The notes under the pieces: generated by a model
Told to the model about the DNA's origin: nothing
Seen by the model: the letters and a program-made list of their open reading frames with translations, nothing else
The model's database searches: none
Shown here: positions 28,460 to 36,950 of the stretch, in pieces
Layout: each line of letters starts with the position of its first letter
Position numbering within the stretch: the stretch's first letter is position 1
Position numbers and translations under genes: made by a program
From: Flavobacterium piscisymbiosum
GTDB taxonomy: Bacteria; Bacteroidota; Bacteroidia; Flavobacteriales; Flavobacteriaceae
Length of the DNA: 64,000 nucleotides
Assembly (NCBI RefSeq): GCF_020905295.1
Contig: NZ_JAJJMM010000001.1
Location: 4,216,001 to 4,280,000 of the forward strand
Direction of reading: 5' to 3'

Positions 28460-29224
28460 ATGTCATCGCAAAGTAAAATTGCAGTAGTAACAGGAGGGAG
28501 TCGCGGTCTTGGAAAAGATATGGCGATCAATCTTGCCAAAAACGGATTGGATATAGTTTTAACCTATAACACTCAAAAAGAAATAGCAGAAAATGTCGTA
28601 AAACAAATTCATGATATCGGACAAAAGGCGGTTGCTATAAAACTAGACGTCTCAGATTGTTCCAGTTTTGATATGTTTACAAAAAATCTTGGAGACCAAA
28701 TAACCAGTTACTTCCACTCAGATGGAATTGATTTTTTGATCAATAATGCAGGGTTTATTCACTATGCAAATTTTGATGCTATCAATGAAGCTCAATTTAC
28801 AGAAATGGAAAATGTACATCTTAGAGGTCCATTTTTCCTTACACAAAAATTATTGCCATTACTAAGAGCTTACGGAGGAATTGTAAATGTTTCTTCAGGA
28901 CTAACCCGTTTTGCCACGCCGGGATTTGCAGCTTATGCAGCACTAAAAGGAGCAATGGAGACATTGACAAAATATCAGGCAAAAGAACTTGGTGCAAGAA
29001 ACATAAGAGTAAATGTTATTGCTCCGGGTGCTATCGAAACAGATATTATGGGCGGTGCGGTACGTGACAATGTAGAAATGAACCAATACCTGGCTTCGCA
29101 AACTGCTCTTGGAAGAGTTGGACTACCCGAGGACATTGGGGGAGTGGTAGCCTTTTTATGCAGTGATGCCGGCGGGTGGATTAATGCTCAGCGAATAGAA
29201 ATTTCAGGAGGTTCAAATCTATAA
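28460..29224 (+). CDS. Short-chain dehydrogenase/reductase
   Basis: 254 residues from ATG 28460; a TTG at 28430 is rejected as start because it lies in promoter-like sequence. Classical SDR fold: cofactor loop VVTGGSRGLGKD near the start, FLINNAG, catalytic Ser in IVNVSSG, YAALKGA (Tyr-X3-Lys), then INAQRIEISGG at the end. NAD(P)-dependent oxidoreductase of unknown substrate; resembles 3-oxoacyl-ACP reductase-like SDRs. Followed 66 bases later by a SnoaL-like gene and then an AraC gene, probably one stress-response module. Confidence 0.85.
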   Translation: MSSQSKIAVVTGGSRGLGKDMAINLAKNGLDIVLTYNTQKEIAENVVKQIHDIGQKAVAIKLDVSDCSSFDMFTKNLGDQITSYFHSDGIDFLINNAGFIHYANFDAINEAQFTEMENVHLRGPFFLTQKLLPLLRAYGGIVNVSSGLTRFATPGFAAYAALKGAMETLTKYQAKELGARNIRVNVIAPGAIETDIMGGAVRDNVEMNQYLASQTALGRVGLPEDIGGVVAFLCSDAGGWINAQRIEISGGSNL

Positions 29225-29290
29225 TTAGACTTAAAAATAGTTGATCATAGTTGATAAGCTGAATGTTACATACAATTAAAAGAATATAAA

Positions 29291-29728
29291 ATGGAAAAAG
29301 AAGATAAAGGAGTAGTCAAAGCTCTTTCGAAACAGGAAATAGACACCATTGAAAGGTTTTATGCAGCATGGGAACTTAAAAAGCCAGAAGTATTAGACGA
29401 AATTTGCATGCCCGACTGGAAAGATATTCCACTCGCACCACATCAAGAAGATAACCCAAAAGGACTGCAGGCAATTATGAAATTTTTGTTCGAATTATGT
29501 CCTGATATAGAAATCGTAATTCATGAGATATTTGGCAGCCACGAGCGTGCAGCTGTAAGAGCCTCAATGCAATTTACGCATGTAAAGGAAATTATGGGAA
29601 TCCCTCCAACGAATAAGAAAGTAACAATAGCACTGCATGAATTTCATTATTTGAAAAATGGCAAACTTACCCATACCTGGCATTTAGAAGACTGGTTTGG
29701 TCTTTTGATGCAAGGCAAAGAGGAATAA
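29291..29728 (+). CDS. SnoaL-like polyketide-cyclase/ester-cyclase-fold protein
   Basis: 145 residues with the NTF2/SnoaL fold pattern: TIERFYAAWELKKPEVLDEI, PKGLQAIMKFLFEL, FTHVKEIMGIPPTNKKV, FHYLKNGKLTHTWHLEDW. Such proteins bind or convert small hydrophobic molecules; substrate unknown. Located between SDR and AraC genes. Confidence 0.75.
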   Translation: MEKEDKGVVKALSKQEIDTIERFYAAWELKKPEVLDEICMPDWKDIPLAPHQEDNPKGLQAIMKFLFELCPDIEIVIHEIFGSHERAAVRASMQFTHVKEIMGIPPTNKKVTIALHEFHYLKNGKLTHTWHLEDWFGLLMQGKEE

Positions 29729-29823
29729 AAAATCAAATAGCATATTCGTATAATAATTTTTGAATATACTTTTAAAAGAATTTATCTGAATTTCTAGTGT
29801 CAAAAAAATGTAATTTTGTAACT

Positions 29824-30735
29824 ATGGAAGTAATTAGAATAAAAAACATCACAGATTATCATCGTTTTAGAGGGCTTCCGAAGCCGAAACATCCTTTAAT
29901 AAGCCTGGTCGATTATTCACAGGTAAAATTCCCTGATGATGAAAAAACGACAAACATTGTGATGGATTTTTATTCTATTGCTTTAAAAAGGGATATTGGA
30001 GCCAAGCTTTATTATGGCCAGCAGGTTTACGATTTTGACGAAGGTATAATGTCATTTATAGCACCGGGGCAGGTTTTGCGGCTGCAGCAGGATCCTGATT
30101 CATTACATAAAGGCGCAGGGTATTTATTGCAAATTCACCCAGACTTTTTATGGAATTCAGCATTAGCGAAAAACATAAAAAGCTACACGTTTTTTGATTA
30201 TTCAATTAATGAAGCACTATTTCTTTCTGAAAAAGAGGAAAATATCATTGTAAATATTTTTGAAAATATAAGAGAAGAATACCACATCAACATTGATAGA
30301 TTTACCCAGGATTTAATAATTGCGCAGATAGAATTGCTGCTCAAATATTGCGACAGATATTACAATCGCCAATTTCTTACAAGAAAAATCAGCAGTCATC
30401 AAATACTATCAAAAGTTGAAGAGTTTTTGAATAATTATTTTGATGATAAAAACCGTGACGAAAGAAATCTTCTTTCTGTCCAGACTGTTGCTGATAATAT
30501 GAATGTTTCTTCAGATTATTTAAGCAATTTACTGAAGCTTCATACTGGTCAGAATACGCAGCAGCATATTCACAATAAACTCATAGAAAAAGCGAAAGAA
30601 AAACTTTCTACTACTAGTTTGTCAATTAGTGAAATTGCGTATGAGCTGGGATTCGAACACCTTCAGAGCTTTAGTAAATTGTTCAAAAACAAAACAAACG
30701 AAACACCCTTAAAGTTTAGAGCTAAGTTTAATTAA
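29824..30735 (+). CDS. AraC-family transcriptional regulator
   Basis: 303 residues from ATG 29824; an in-frame GTG at 29797 is upstream of a TAnnTTTG box (TAATTTTG, 29811-29818) and is not used. The N-terminal sensor-like domain is followed by a C-terminal AraC DNA-binding domain (NVSSDYLSNLLKLHTGQNTQ, LSISEIAYELGFEHLQSFSK). The box ends six bases before the ATG, so the mRNA may be leaderless. Close relative at 40044-40958 (same HTGQN.QQHIH and FEH.QSFSKLFK motifs). Confidence 0.83.
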   Translation: MEVIRIKNITDYHRFRGLPKPKHPLISLVDYSQVKFPDDEKTTNIVMDFYSIALKRDIGAKLYYGQQVYDFDEGIMSFIAPGQVLRLQQDPDSLHKGAGYLLQIHPDFLWNSALAKNIKSYTFFDYSINEALFLSEKEENIIVNIFENIREEYHINIDRFTQDLIIAQIELLLKYCDRYYNRQFLTRKISSHQILSKVEEFLNNYFDDKNRDERNLLSVQTVADNMNVSSDYLSNLLKLHTGQNTQQHIHNKLIEKAKEKLSTTSLSISEIAYELGFEHLQSFSKLFKNKTNETPLKFRAKFN

Positions 30736-30827
30736 TCGTTTTATTTAAGTTTTTGAAGTCTCTTTTTACAGAGAGAAAATAAATGTAAAAAATCCAAAGT
30801 TACCTTGCCTGATAGCGTAATTGAAGA

Positions 30828-30857
30828 AAGGCGCCAATTGTCTTCAATTGGCGCCTT
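30828..30857. repeat. Perfect 13-bp hairpin (repeat copy B)
   Basis: AAGGCGCCAATTG-TCTT-CAATTGGCGCCTT, sister of the hairpin at 28083. Three T and TT-rich sequence follow on both strands, so it may end the AraC mRNA and the minus remnant. Confidence 0.65.
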
Positions 30858-30875
30858 TTGGCTGATTATATGTAG

Positions 30876-30960
30876 TTATCTGTCTTCCAGTGGCTTTAGT
30901 AATTTGGTTTGGATATCCTGTTGGTGATTGATGAGAACTTTTAAAAACTGAATTGGTTTA
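30876..30960 (-). pseudogene. C-terminal gene remnant B (direct-repeat partner)
   Basis: Frame ending TAA at 30876 reads IQFLKVLINHQQDIQTKLLK then PLEDR. It is homologous to the remnant at 28153-28365. Only the final 30 residues are alike; the upstream part has diverged or been deleted. Confidence 0.35.
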
Positions 30961-31493
30961 AGGCAGTAAATTATTCTAGAGAAATTTGGTACAATAAAAA
31001 AACAAGACATTAGGCTTTGGATTATAAAAACAATTGAAAAATTTAAGAAGCTAAATAATTACAAGAAAAGGAGTACAATAAAAAGGTTTGTTTTCATCTG
31101 TAATAATTTTAATTGTCCAAATATTCTCTCCCCCGTTAAATCAATCCAGCCCTTCTGCCCGTTTGGTAATTCGAAACGAGCAAAATTATCCTGAAATTTT
31201 CTAGTTGAATTTCTCTGTGTCTGAATTAGAATGAAAATAGACAGCCTGAATACCAAGATTATTTAATGCTATTTTTTGATTGGCATCTACAAATTATATA
31301 AAAAAATTAAAGTTATATTTATTTGTTCATTATTATATCTCGTTCATTTTAAATGAACATTCAAATATAGTGAACAAAACAACTTGGTTCTAAACGATTG
31401 TTTCATCATCATATAATTTTTACTAAAAGCAAAAAACTGGCTGCATAATCATTGATTTTAGTATTTAAGTATAACAAAAATCAATCTGTAAAA
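30961..31493. other. AT-rich intergenic DNA without a supported gene
   Basis: A 65-codon minus-strand frame (31059-31256) includes a segment like ARFELPNGQKGWIDLTGE, which looks protein-like, but no start region, RBS or homologue is recognised; it may be a remnant. Confidence 0.4.
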
Positions 31494-31526
31494 CAAAAAA
31501 ACTGCCCGAAATTACTTTTCGGACAG
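31494..31526 (-). terminator. Intrinsic terminator of the DUF2798-type gene
   Basis: Hairpin CTGTCCGAAA / TTTCGGGCAG with one G-T pair, and a seven-base T run on the minus strand. It is 28 bases past the stop of the gene at 31554. Confidence 0.8.
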
Positions 31527-31553
31527 CATCTTAAAATGAAAATAAATTCCCAA

Positions 31554-31808
31554 TTACGCTCTAAAAATATAAAGCGTCAGTTTATTAGCCAAAGGGATAA
31601 TGATCAGGGCACTAACATAAGCAATGGGCAGCATAATGAGCCAGGATTTAAAAAATGTAAAAATCCATGCTTCTTTTTCATAACCATTATTTAAAATGAG
31701 TACGCAAACTGCCATTATCAGTGTCATTGGTGTAACCACAAAAAGGGTATTGACATATTTAGCAACAAGCTTCATGACTTTTAAAAGCAATCGGTTAGAA
31801 TTTTCCAT
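31554..31808 (-). CDS. DUF2798-like two-helix membrane protein
   Basis: 84 residues with two transmembrane helices (LFVVTPMTLIMAVCVLIL and FFKSWLIMLPIAYVSALIII). Resembles DUF2798 small membrane proteins. Overlaps the upstream 255-residue gene by 14 bases, so it is its operon partner. A similar two-helix protein (RTLILSAILVPLMTYVI) occurs at 39785. Confidence 0.6.
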   Translation of the reverse strand: MENSNRLLLKVMKLVAKYVNTLFVVTPMTLIMAVCVLILNNGYEKEAWIFTFFKSWLIMLPIAYVSALIIIPLANKLTLYIFRA

Positions 31809-32562
31809 TTGTGTTTTTCTGATTCTCTAAAGATGGAATTTCTTCAATAACATCCCAATGCTCTATGATTTTATTATTTTCAATTCGGTACAAATCATAA
31901 AAAGCCGAATGTGTTTTTCCAACGTAACCTTCACTTAAAACCAAAACAAAGTTTCCTTCTCCCAAAACTTTATGTACAGCAGTGTAAACTTGTGCTTTGC
32001 CATTATTTTCCCATTGTTTCAAAACACTAAAAAACTCCGATACACCGTCTCCCATATCAGGATTATGCTGAATAAGGATGTCGCCGTCAAAATATTTTGA
32101 AGCTTCATTAAATTTTTTCCCTACCAAAACTTCTGAAACAAAAGATGAAGCTAGTTCTTTGTTAGCATCTGTTAAATGATGATCAATAGCTTTTGTTTTA
32201 CCATCTGTCATTGTTCTTCCGCTCTTGTTTACTTTTTTAGGATTCGTCTGTAAATTATCCCAATGCTCTACACTCACACCATTTTCGAATCGGTGAATAT
32301 CAAAAGCGACCGTTGGTTCAAATAAATAATAATCGACATGCACAAATCCGATATCGCCATCCTGAAAAGCCCTTACCACATTGGTGTATACTTTTTCCAT
32401 CGGCATTAAATCGTGCAGTGCCATAATTGCATCAAAACCGTCGGCTACATTAATATTGTGCTGTTTGTATGATTTAGGATTAATTAAGCCTATTTGTCCT
32501 AAAGTTTCGGTTTCGATACTGTTTTGAATTGCAGCAGCTTTTTCTCTGTTTGAAAGTTCCAT
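31795..32562 (-). CDS. Double SnoaL/NTF2-like domain protein
   Basis: 255 residues in two tandem SnoaL-like halves: FVHVDYYLFEPTVAFDIHRF / VEHWDNLQ and VFLVLSEGYVGK-like VLVLSEGYVGKTHSAFYDLY / IEHWDVIEEIP. Proteins of this kind are often encoded next to HxlR regulators in Bacteroidota. Reaction unknown. Divergent from the HxlR gene at 32723, with palindromes between. Confidence 0.72.
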   Translation of the reverse strand: MELSNREKAAAIQNSIETETLGQIGLINPKSYKQHNINVADGFDAIMALHDLMPMEKVYTNVVRAFQDGDIGFVHVDYYLFEPTVAFDIHRFENGVSVEHWDNLQTNPKKVNKSGRTMTDGKTKAIDHHLTDANKELASSFVSEVLVGKKFNEASKYFDGDILIQHNPDMGDGVSEFFSVLKQWENNGKAQVYTAVHKVLGEGNFVLVLSEGYVGKTHSAFYDLYRIENNKIIEHWDVIEEIPSLENQKNTNGKF

Positions 32563-32621
32563 TTTTTATATTGTTAAAAATTATTCGGCAAAGTTATCTT
32601 GACCGTTGTAGTGATGCAATA

Positions 32622-32659
32622 ATGGATAAAAGGTTCGTATGGGGATAATATTATCCATA
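32622..32659. promoter_or_regulatory. Likely HxlR operator between divergent genes
   Basis: Repeats ATGGATAA (32622-32629) and TTATCCAT (32651-32658) are inverted, with TATGGGGATAATATTATCC inside. They sit midway between the start of the double SnoaL gene and the HxlR promoter (TATTTTTG, 32692-32699), so auto- and cross-repression by HxlR is plausible. Confidence 0.5.
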
Positions 32660-32722
32660 TAAGGTTATAGAGCCCGTATTGATTATATGCTTATTTTTGT
32701 ACCTATAAAAAATATAGCTGTT

Positions 32723-33094
32723 ATGTACGAAAAAAAGATTCCAAAAGATTTTGACTGCGGAATGAGTATAACACTTGAAATAATAGGAGGGAAGTGGAAA
32801 CCCTGTCTTATCGATTCTATATCTAAAGGTGTAAGAAGACCGAGTGAAATACACAGATGCCATCCTGATGCTACCAAACGTGTTTTGAATCTTCAGCTAA
32901 AAGAATTAGAAGATCACGGTGTGGTACGAAAAACAATATACCCGGTGCTGCCTCCTAAAGTTGAATATTTCCTGACTGATCTGGGTAAAACTTTATTACC
33001 ATTAATTTCGAACATGGAAAAATGGGGCACTAATTATATGCCGATATTTAATGAATTACAGCAGCATAAAAGAGATTTACAAGAGGCAGTTTAA
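32723..33094 (+). CDS. HxlR-family transcriptional regulator
   Basis: 123 residues from ATG 32723. An earlier in-frame ATG at 32687 overlaps the -7 box TATTTTTG at 32692-32699 and is rejected. HxlR features: C near residue 12 (FDCGMSI), ISLEIIGGKWKP-like TLEIIGGKWKPCLI, RVLNLQLKELEDHGVVRK, FLTDLGKTLLPLI. Members sense electrophiles or quinones through the N-terminal Cys. Controls the divergent operon 31554-32562, by inference. Confidence 0.85.
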   Translation: MYEKKIPKDFDCGMSITLEIIGGKWKPCLIDSISKGVRRPSEIHRCHPDATKRVLNLQLKELEDHGVVRKTIYPVLPPKVEYFLTDLGKTLLPLISNMEKWGTNYMPIFNELQQHKRDLQEAV

Positions 33095-33382
33095 AATGCT
33101 AAGGGAAAATCGTCCATCATAAAGCGAAAAATAGCCATTCCCCAGACTCAATTATTCTGTGATCTTTGTGCTACCAAACTTCATTTAAATTGTCACCTAG
33201 AAGTGTACTCAGAAAATGGTTGGATTTTATAATGCCAAATGCAGTTCTTAAATTTGTATCTTTCTTATATTCTGAATAGATTGTATTTTGATCTACGCTA
33301 AACAGATAATTTCTGGAAGTGGTAATTAGCAAAAAAAATCAGTAAGAGATGTAGTTTTCTTTCAAGAAATAAGATGTTTCTT
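33095..33382. other. Intergenic DNA, no feature supported
   Basis: AT-rich, no reading frame with recognisable motifs and no clear hairpin. It joins to an IS3-type remnant at 33383. Confidence 0.5.
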
Positions 33383-33454
33383 TTAAAATTCTTCTATTGT
33401 TAAATTTCCAAGAGCAGAATGTCTTCTGCATTGGTTGTAGAAATTTTTGATGTA
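33383..33454 (-). mobile_element. IS3-family transposase remnant (C-terminal 24 residues)
   Basis: Minus-strand frame ending TAA at 33383: IDYIKNFYNQCRRHSALGN then LTIEEF. RRHSALG before an acidic end is the end of the IS3/IS150 OrfB integrase. The remainder is missing; the homology stops where a transporter fragment begins on the other strand. A decayed insertion. Confidence 0.7.
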
Positions 33455-33763
33455 ATCAATGCAGATGCAACGGCAAGCATGCCTTTTACTTATGCGCTTA
33501 TGGGATATGCTTTATTTATTTTTGTTTCGATAACTTTTGCCTTAAAATGGCTTAAAGAACAGTCATTTGCTCCGGGTTATTGGGCGTATACTTTTGGAAT
33601 CACCACTTTATCTCAGGGGTTATCCCTATTTGCTTTAAAAGCAAATGATTCAGTTGTTACTGGGCTGGCATTAATTATCTTTTGTATTACTAATATTTTA
33701 ATTGTAATTGTAACAATTGGATCCGTTAAACTTGCTTTAAAGGGCAAGTATATTCCAAAATAA
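33455..33763 (+). pseudogene. C-terminal fragment of a TehA/SLAC1 (TDT) family transporter
   Basis: A 114-codon frame runs from 33419, but its first dozen codons are antisense to the IS3 remnant, so the natural sequence starts near 33455. It holds three hydrophobic segments (FTYALMGYALFIFVSITFAL, GYWAYTFGITTL, ALIIFCITNILIVIV) and ends GSVKLALKGKYIPK, which fits the last helices of tellurite-resistance/dicarboxylate TDT transporters. The N-terminal two-thirds are gone, replaced by the insertion remnant. Confidence 0.5.
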
Positions 33764-33803
33764 GTAAAAACGTTGAATTTTGCATTGAGGATTTACCAAG
33801 CTA

Positions 33804-34091
33804 TTAATTGCACAAGACCTTACTGTTTATTGCCATCATGCCCTTAATGGTGATGAAGCTTTTATCGGTTCCTGAATTTAAAAAGATGTGGCCCTTGTCA
33901 TTTAAAACAATTAAGGCTTCGAGCACTGTTGCCTCGAATTCCCTGCCAGAATAATTAGTGCCGTTAAAGAATTTTTGAGCACTAATGAGCGGAGCAAGAA
34001 AACTGGTCATTTCTTCCAAACTACAGCCTGAGCTGTATTTCACGGCAAGCAGCTGCAAAACTTGTATATGAAATAGTGGTAATGTTTCCAT
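33804..34091 (-). CDS. Hypothetical protein
   Basis: 95 residues, ATG start. Mixed alpha-beta, for example FHIQVLQLLAVKYSSGCSLEE and YSGREFEATVLEALIVLNDKG. No signal or membrane segment, no domain recognised. Intact frame but isolated in repeat-rich DNA. Confidence 0.45.
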   Translation of the reverse strand: METLPLFHIQVLQLLAVKYSSGCSLEEMTSFLAPLISAQKFFNGTNYSGREFEATVLEALIVLNDKGHIFLNSGTDKSFITIKGMMAINSKVLCN

Positions 34092-34233
34092 AAATATAGC
34101 TTTACCTAAATTTACGAAAAAACGATTAATTTGGATTGTTTTATGTACTTAAAATCAGCATTAAAATGAAATATAAATCTAGCTTTAACTTCTCGTTATC
34201 CAAAACGCGATTAGATTAGAGGGGTGATGATGC

Positions 34234-34319
34234 TATTTTTTAGGAGCTTTTCCCGCTATACGTTGCAATCTTTTGCGCCGAACACCGGCACAAAAGGATT
34301 TCCACTGCTATCGGGGCTA
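34234..34319 (+). repeat. REP-like palindromic repeat, copy 1
   Basis: Conserved unit beginning TATTTTTTAGGAGCTTTTCC and ending CACTGCTATCGGGGCTA. Inner arms CTTTTGCGCCG/CGGCACAAAAG with short loop; outer flanks (CCCGCTATACG..., ...CTATCGGGG) are imperfectly complementary, so the whole unit can form a long hairpin. Confidence 0.75.
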
Positions 34320-34500
34320 TGGGCAGCGGCCCAATTTTTGCCTCTGCAGGAATGTAAATTTTAATCCAATTGTATTGGTGGAAGTGGAAAACGGTTATTG
34401 TGTATCATTAGAAGACAAAGATAAGCGTTATAGTGAACTTAGACGACCAGTTATCACAGCCACTCTGGAAATAAATACTCTGTAATTTTTAAACTTATAA

Positions 34501-34580
34501 TTTTTTGGCAGGCTGCCTCCGCTGGAGATTCCAATCTTTTGCGCCGAAGACCTCCGCAGAAGGATTTTACTGTCGGGCTG
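34501..34580 (+). repeat. REP-like repeat, degenerate copy 2
   Basis: Shares CCAATCTTTTGCGCCGAA and AAGGATTTTACTGTCGGGCT with the other copies; the inner palindrome is broken (CCTCCGCAGAAGG). Lies just behind the histidine kinase gene. Confidence 0.6.
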
Positions 34581-34613
34581 CAAAACGCCGGCAAGGCCAC
34601 ATTGTAATTACTA

Positions 34614-36608
34614 TTAATTAATATTCTGGGGCAGGTAAACGTTAAATACAGCTCCATTTTCGTTGCTTTGACTGGCATCGATTTCCCCATTATGGTTCTG
34701 GACGATTTTTTTGCACATGGCCAGCCCGATTCCCGTGCCCGCAAATTCACTTTTGCGGTGCAGTTTTTGAAATATATTGAAAATTTTCTGGGTATCTTCG
34801 GGCTTCATGCCAATGCCATTATCAGTAAATTGAATTTTATAATACGACATCCCTTCCTTTAGATGTACCGAGCGGATCTCTTCGGCGGTGGCAATACTGC
34901 AATGAATATCAATTTTGGGCTGCACATCAGGGCGTATAAATTTTAAAGCGTTGCCTATCAGATTGAAAAACAGCTGGGACATCTGCAGGGGAATGCCTTT
35001 GATGACCGGCAGCTCGTTCCATGTCACTTGGGCTCCCGTACGCTCCATCACCACATCATAATCTTCCAGCGCATTACGGGCCGTGTCCTCAAGATTGACT
35101 TCAACGAAAGTGGCATCCTCTTTCGGCAGGGCCGAGTAGGCGAGCACATCGCGGATCAGTTTGCCCATACGGCTGGTGGCGTCTTTTATTTTATTGATGT
35201 ATCCCTGTGATTTTTCGTCAAGATGATCGGTGATTTTACCCTCGAGCAGCTGCACAAAAGTGCTGATCTTGCGAAGCGGTTCCTGCAGGTCATGTGAGGC
35301 TATGTAGGCAAACTGCTCGAGTTCCCCGTTGGAATGTATGAGCTGCACGTTGGTCTGTTCCAATTCTTCATTGGTAGCCCTTAATTCCTCTATAACAGCG
35401 GCGATCTCTTCGGTGCGCTCCTGCAATTGGTTTTCCAGTTCCACCTGCAGTTCCATCTGGATGGTAATATCCTGGGCGGTGCCGTTCATACGTACCGGGT
35501 TCCCCTCGGGATCAAAAACAGTTTTACCCTGGGCATGCAATATTCTTTTTTTCTCTGTAGTGGGATGGATTATGGTATAGGTCTCATCATACAAACCTCC
35601 CGATTCAGGATTCAGTCCCCATGCCACGGCATTGGCGACCCTTTGCTGGTCTTCTTCCAAAAGGATCGGTATAACTTCATTATAATCCTGGGCGGCAGGG
35701 TCATACCCAAACCATTCGATCAGGCGGTCCGAGTAGGTCAGTCCGTTTGATGCCACATCAATGCTCCAGGTACCAAGCTGGGCGAGTTCAACGGCGCCTC
35801 TCATGTTTTGTTCGGCCTCTTGCAGTTTGTTGCGCGCCACTACCTCTTCTGTTACGTCAATAGCCGTACAGATGACACCATAGATATTGCCTTTCGCATC
35901 GTATAAGGGTTTGTAAGTGTAGTCATAGTAGCCATAATATGGCGAACCATTCTTAATAAACATAATGCGGGATGCCGTTTGGGTATGAATTTCACCAGTC
36001 TTCAAAACGTGCTGGTAGGCCCCGAACAAATGCGTCTCTTTCATCTCGGGTACTGCTTCCATGATGGGTTTTCCGATAATGGAATCGCCCTTGCCGAATA
36101 TTTCAAGCATCTTTTCATTGGCCTGGTGCAGAACCATATCAGGCCCGGTGTATACCAATTTCGCTACGGGAGAATTATAAAAAACGGTACGCGCAAATTT
36201 TTCGCTCTCTTCCACTTTTTGCCTTTGGAGCACCTGCAGGGTATTGTCCGTAACCCAGACGGCCACTTTTTTCACCTCTCCTGCAGTATCTTTTAGCGGG
36301 GCATACACTAAAGCCATATAAACCGTTTCTTGCTTACCACCCCTGATCACCTTACGCTCGGCTTCGCTATTAGAGTAAGGGCTTCCTTTTAAAATAACAC
36401 CGGCGAGTGCGCTTTCATAATGTGGGCGTGCTTCAGGGAAAGCATCCCAGTAAAAATTTCCAAGGATCGCTTCGCGGGGTTTTCCGGCCACGGCTATGAA
36501 ACTGTCATTTACAATTTCCGCTTTAAGGGTGTGGGCATCCAAAACACAGATGCCCACCGGCGCATTCATGACTAGTAAATAGAGTTCCTGTTGGTTGTCG
36601 ATATTCAT
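34614..36608 (-). CDS. PAS-domain sensor histidine kinase
   Basis: 664 residues, no transmembrane segment. Three PAS/PAC domains at about 10-125, 135-255 and 265-385, a coiled coil at 385-432 (EIAAVIEELRATNEELEQTN), HisKA with phospho-acceptor H439 (YIASHDLQEPLRK), then HATPase (FNLIGNALKF, FTDNGIGM, GTGIGLAMCK). A cytoplasmic light, redox or small-molecule sensor. A response regulator gene 342 bases upstream on the other strand is a likely partner. High GC coding relative to neighbours suggests horizontal origin. Confidence 0.88.
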   Translation of the reverse strand: MNIDNQQELYLLVMNAPVGICVLDAHTLKAEIVNDSFIAVAGKPREAILGNFYWDAFPEARPHYESALAGVILKGSPYSNSEAERKVIRGGKQETVYMALVYAPLKDTAGEVKKVAVWVTDNTLQVLQRQKVEESEKFARTVFYNSPVAKLVYTGPDMVLHQANEKMLEIFGKGDSIIGKPIMEAVPEMKETHLFGAYQHVLKTGEIHTQTASRIMFIKNGSPYYGYYDYTYKPLYDAKGNIYGVICTAIDVTEEVVARNKLQEAEQNMRGAVELAQLGTWSIDVASNGLTYSDRLIEWFGYDPAAQDYNEVIPILLEEDQQRVANAVAWGLNPESGGLYDETYTIIHPTTEKKRILHAQGKTVFDPEGNPVRMNGTAQDITIQMELQVELENQLQERTEEIAAVIEELRATNEELEQTNVQLIHSNGELEQFAYIASHDLQEPLRKISTFVQLLEGKITDHLDEKSQGYINKIKDATSRMGKLIRDVLAYSALPKEDATFVEVNLEDTARNALEDYDVVMERTGAQVTWNELPVIKGIPLQMSQLFFNLIGNALKFIRPDVQPKIDIHCSIATAEEIRSVHLKEGMSYYKIQFTDNGIGMKPEDTQKIFNIFQKLHRKSEFAGTGIGLAMCKKIVQNHNGEIDASQSNENGAVFNVYLPQNIN

Positions 36609-36711
36609 ATAATAAGGCGTAGAAGATTTGAAAGTTCTTTTATATTCAATGAGATAATTTATTTATGTCCCATTACACCAAGTTAATCAATTATCAGGAA
36701 TTTAAAAAATG

Positions 36712-36870
36712 TTATTTCTCTGCATATATAAAGGGGCGTCTGACCTTATTGCCAGGTGCGGCAAGGTCCAAGCCATTACGCTTTCCAAAGAGTTTCCTTA
36801 ATTTGGTATAATAGTAGGGTTTACCGGGATAATTGCCAGAAAGCGCTGCTGTCACCAAGGAGTTGAAATA
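36712..36870 (-). pseudogene. C-terminal fragment of an unknown gene
   Basis: Minus-strand frame closed by TAA at 36712 and by a stop upstream near 36871: VTAALSGNYPGKPYYYTKLR, KLFGKRNGLDLAAPGN, KVRRPFIYAEK. It is basic, protein-like sequence with no good start codon (TTG/GTG at 36853-36858 only). I do not recognise it. Fills part of the 342-base gap between the kinase and response regulator genes. Confidence 0.4.
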
Positions 36871-36950
36871 TTAGTTTTCGATACATTTTATGAATCCACT
36901 AACAATTAATTTTTTTATTATCTTGCATTCAAAGATTAATAATAAAGAAT

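Noticed and set aside
28083..30857. The two GGCG-CAATTG hairpins as integron attC sites
   Set aside because: They lack the attC core pattern, and no integrase gene lies in the window; they behave as terminator-like hairpins.
31059..31256. 65-codon minus-strand frame
   Set aside because: Part of the sequence looks protein-like, but no start, RBS or homologue can be named; left as a possible remnant in the intergenic note.
34273..34485. 70-codon plus-strand frame
   Set aside because: Its first half is read through REP-like repeat copy 1 and the product includes repeat-derived residues; no motif or start site.
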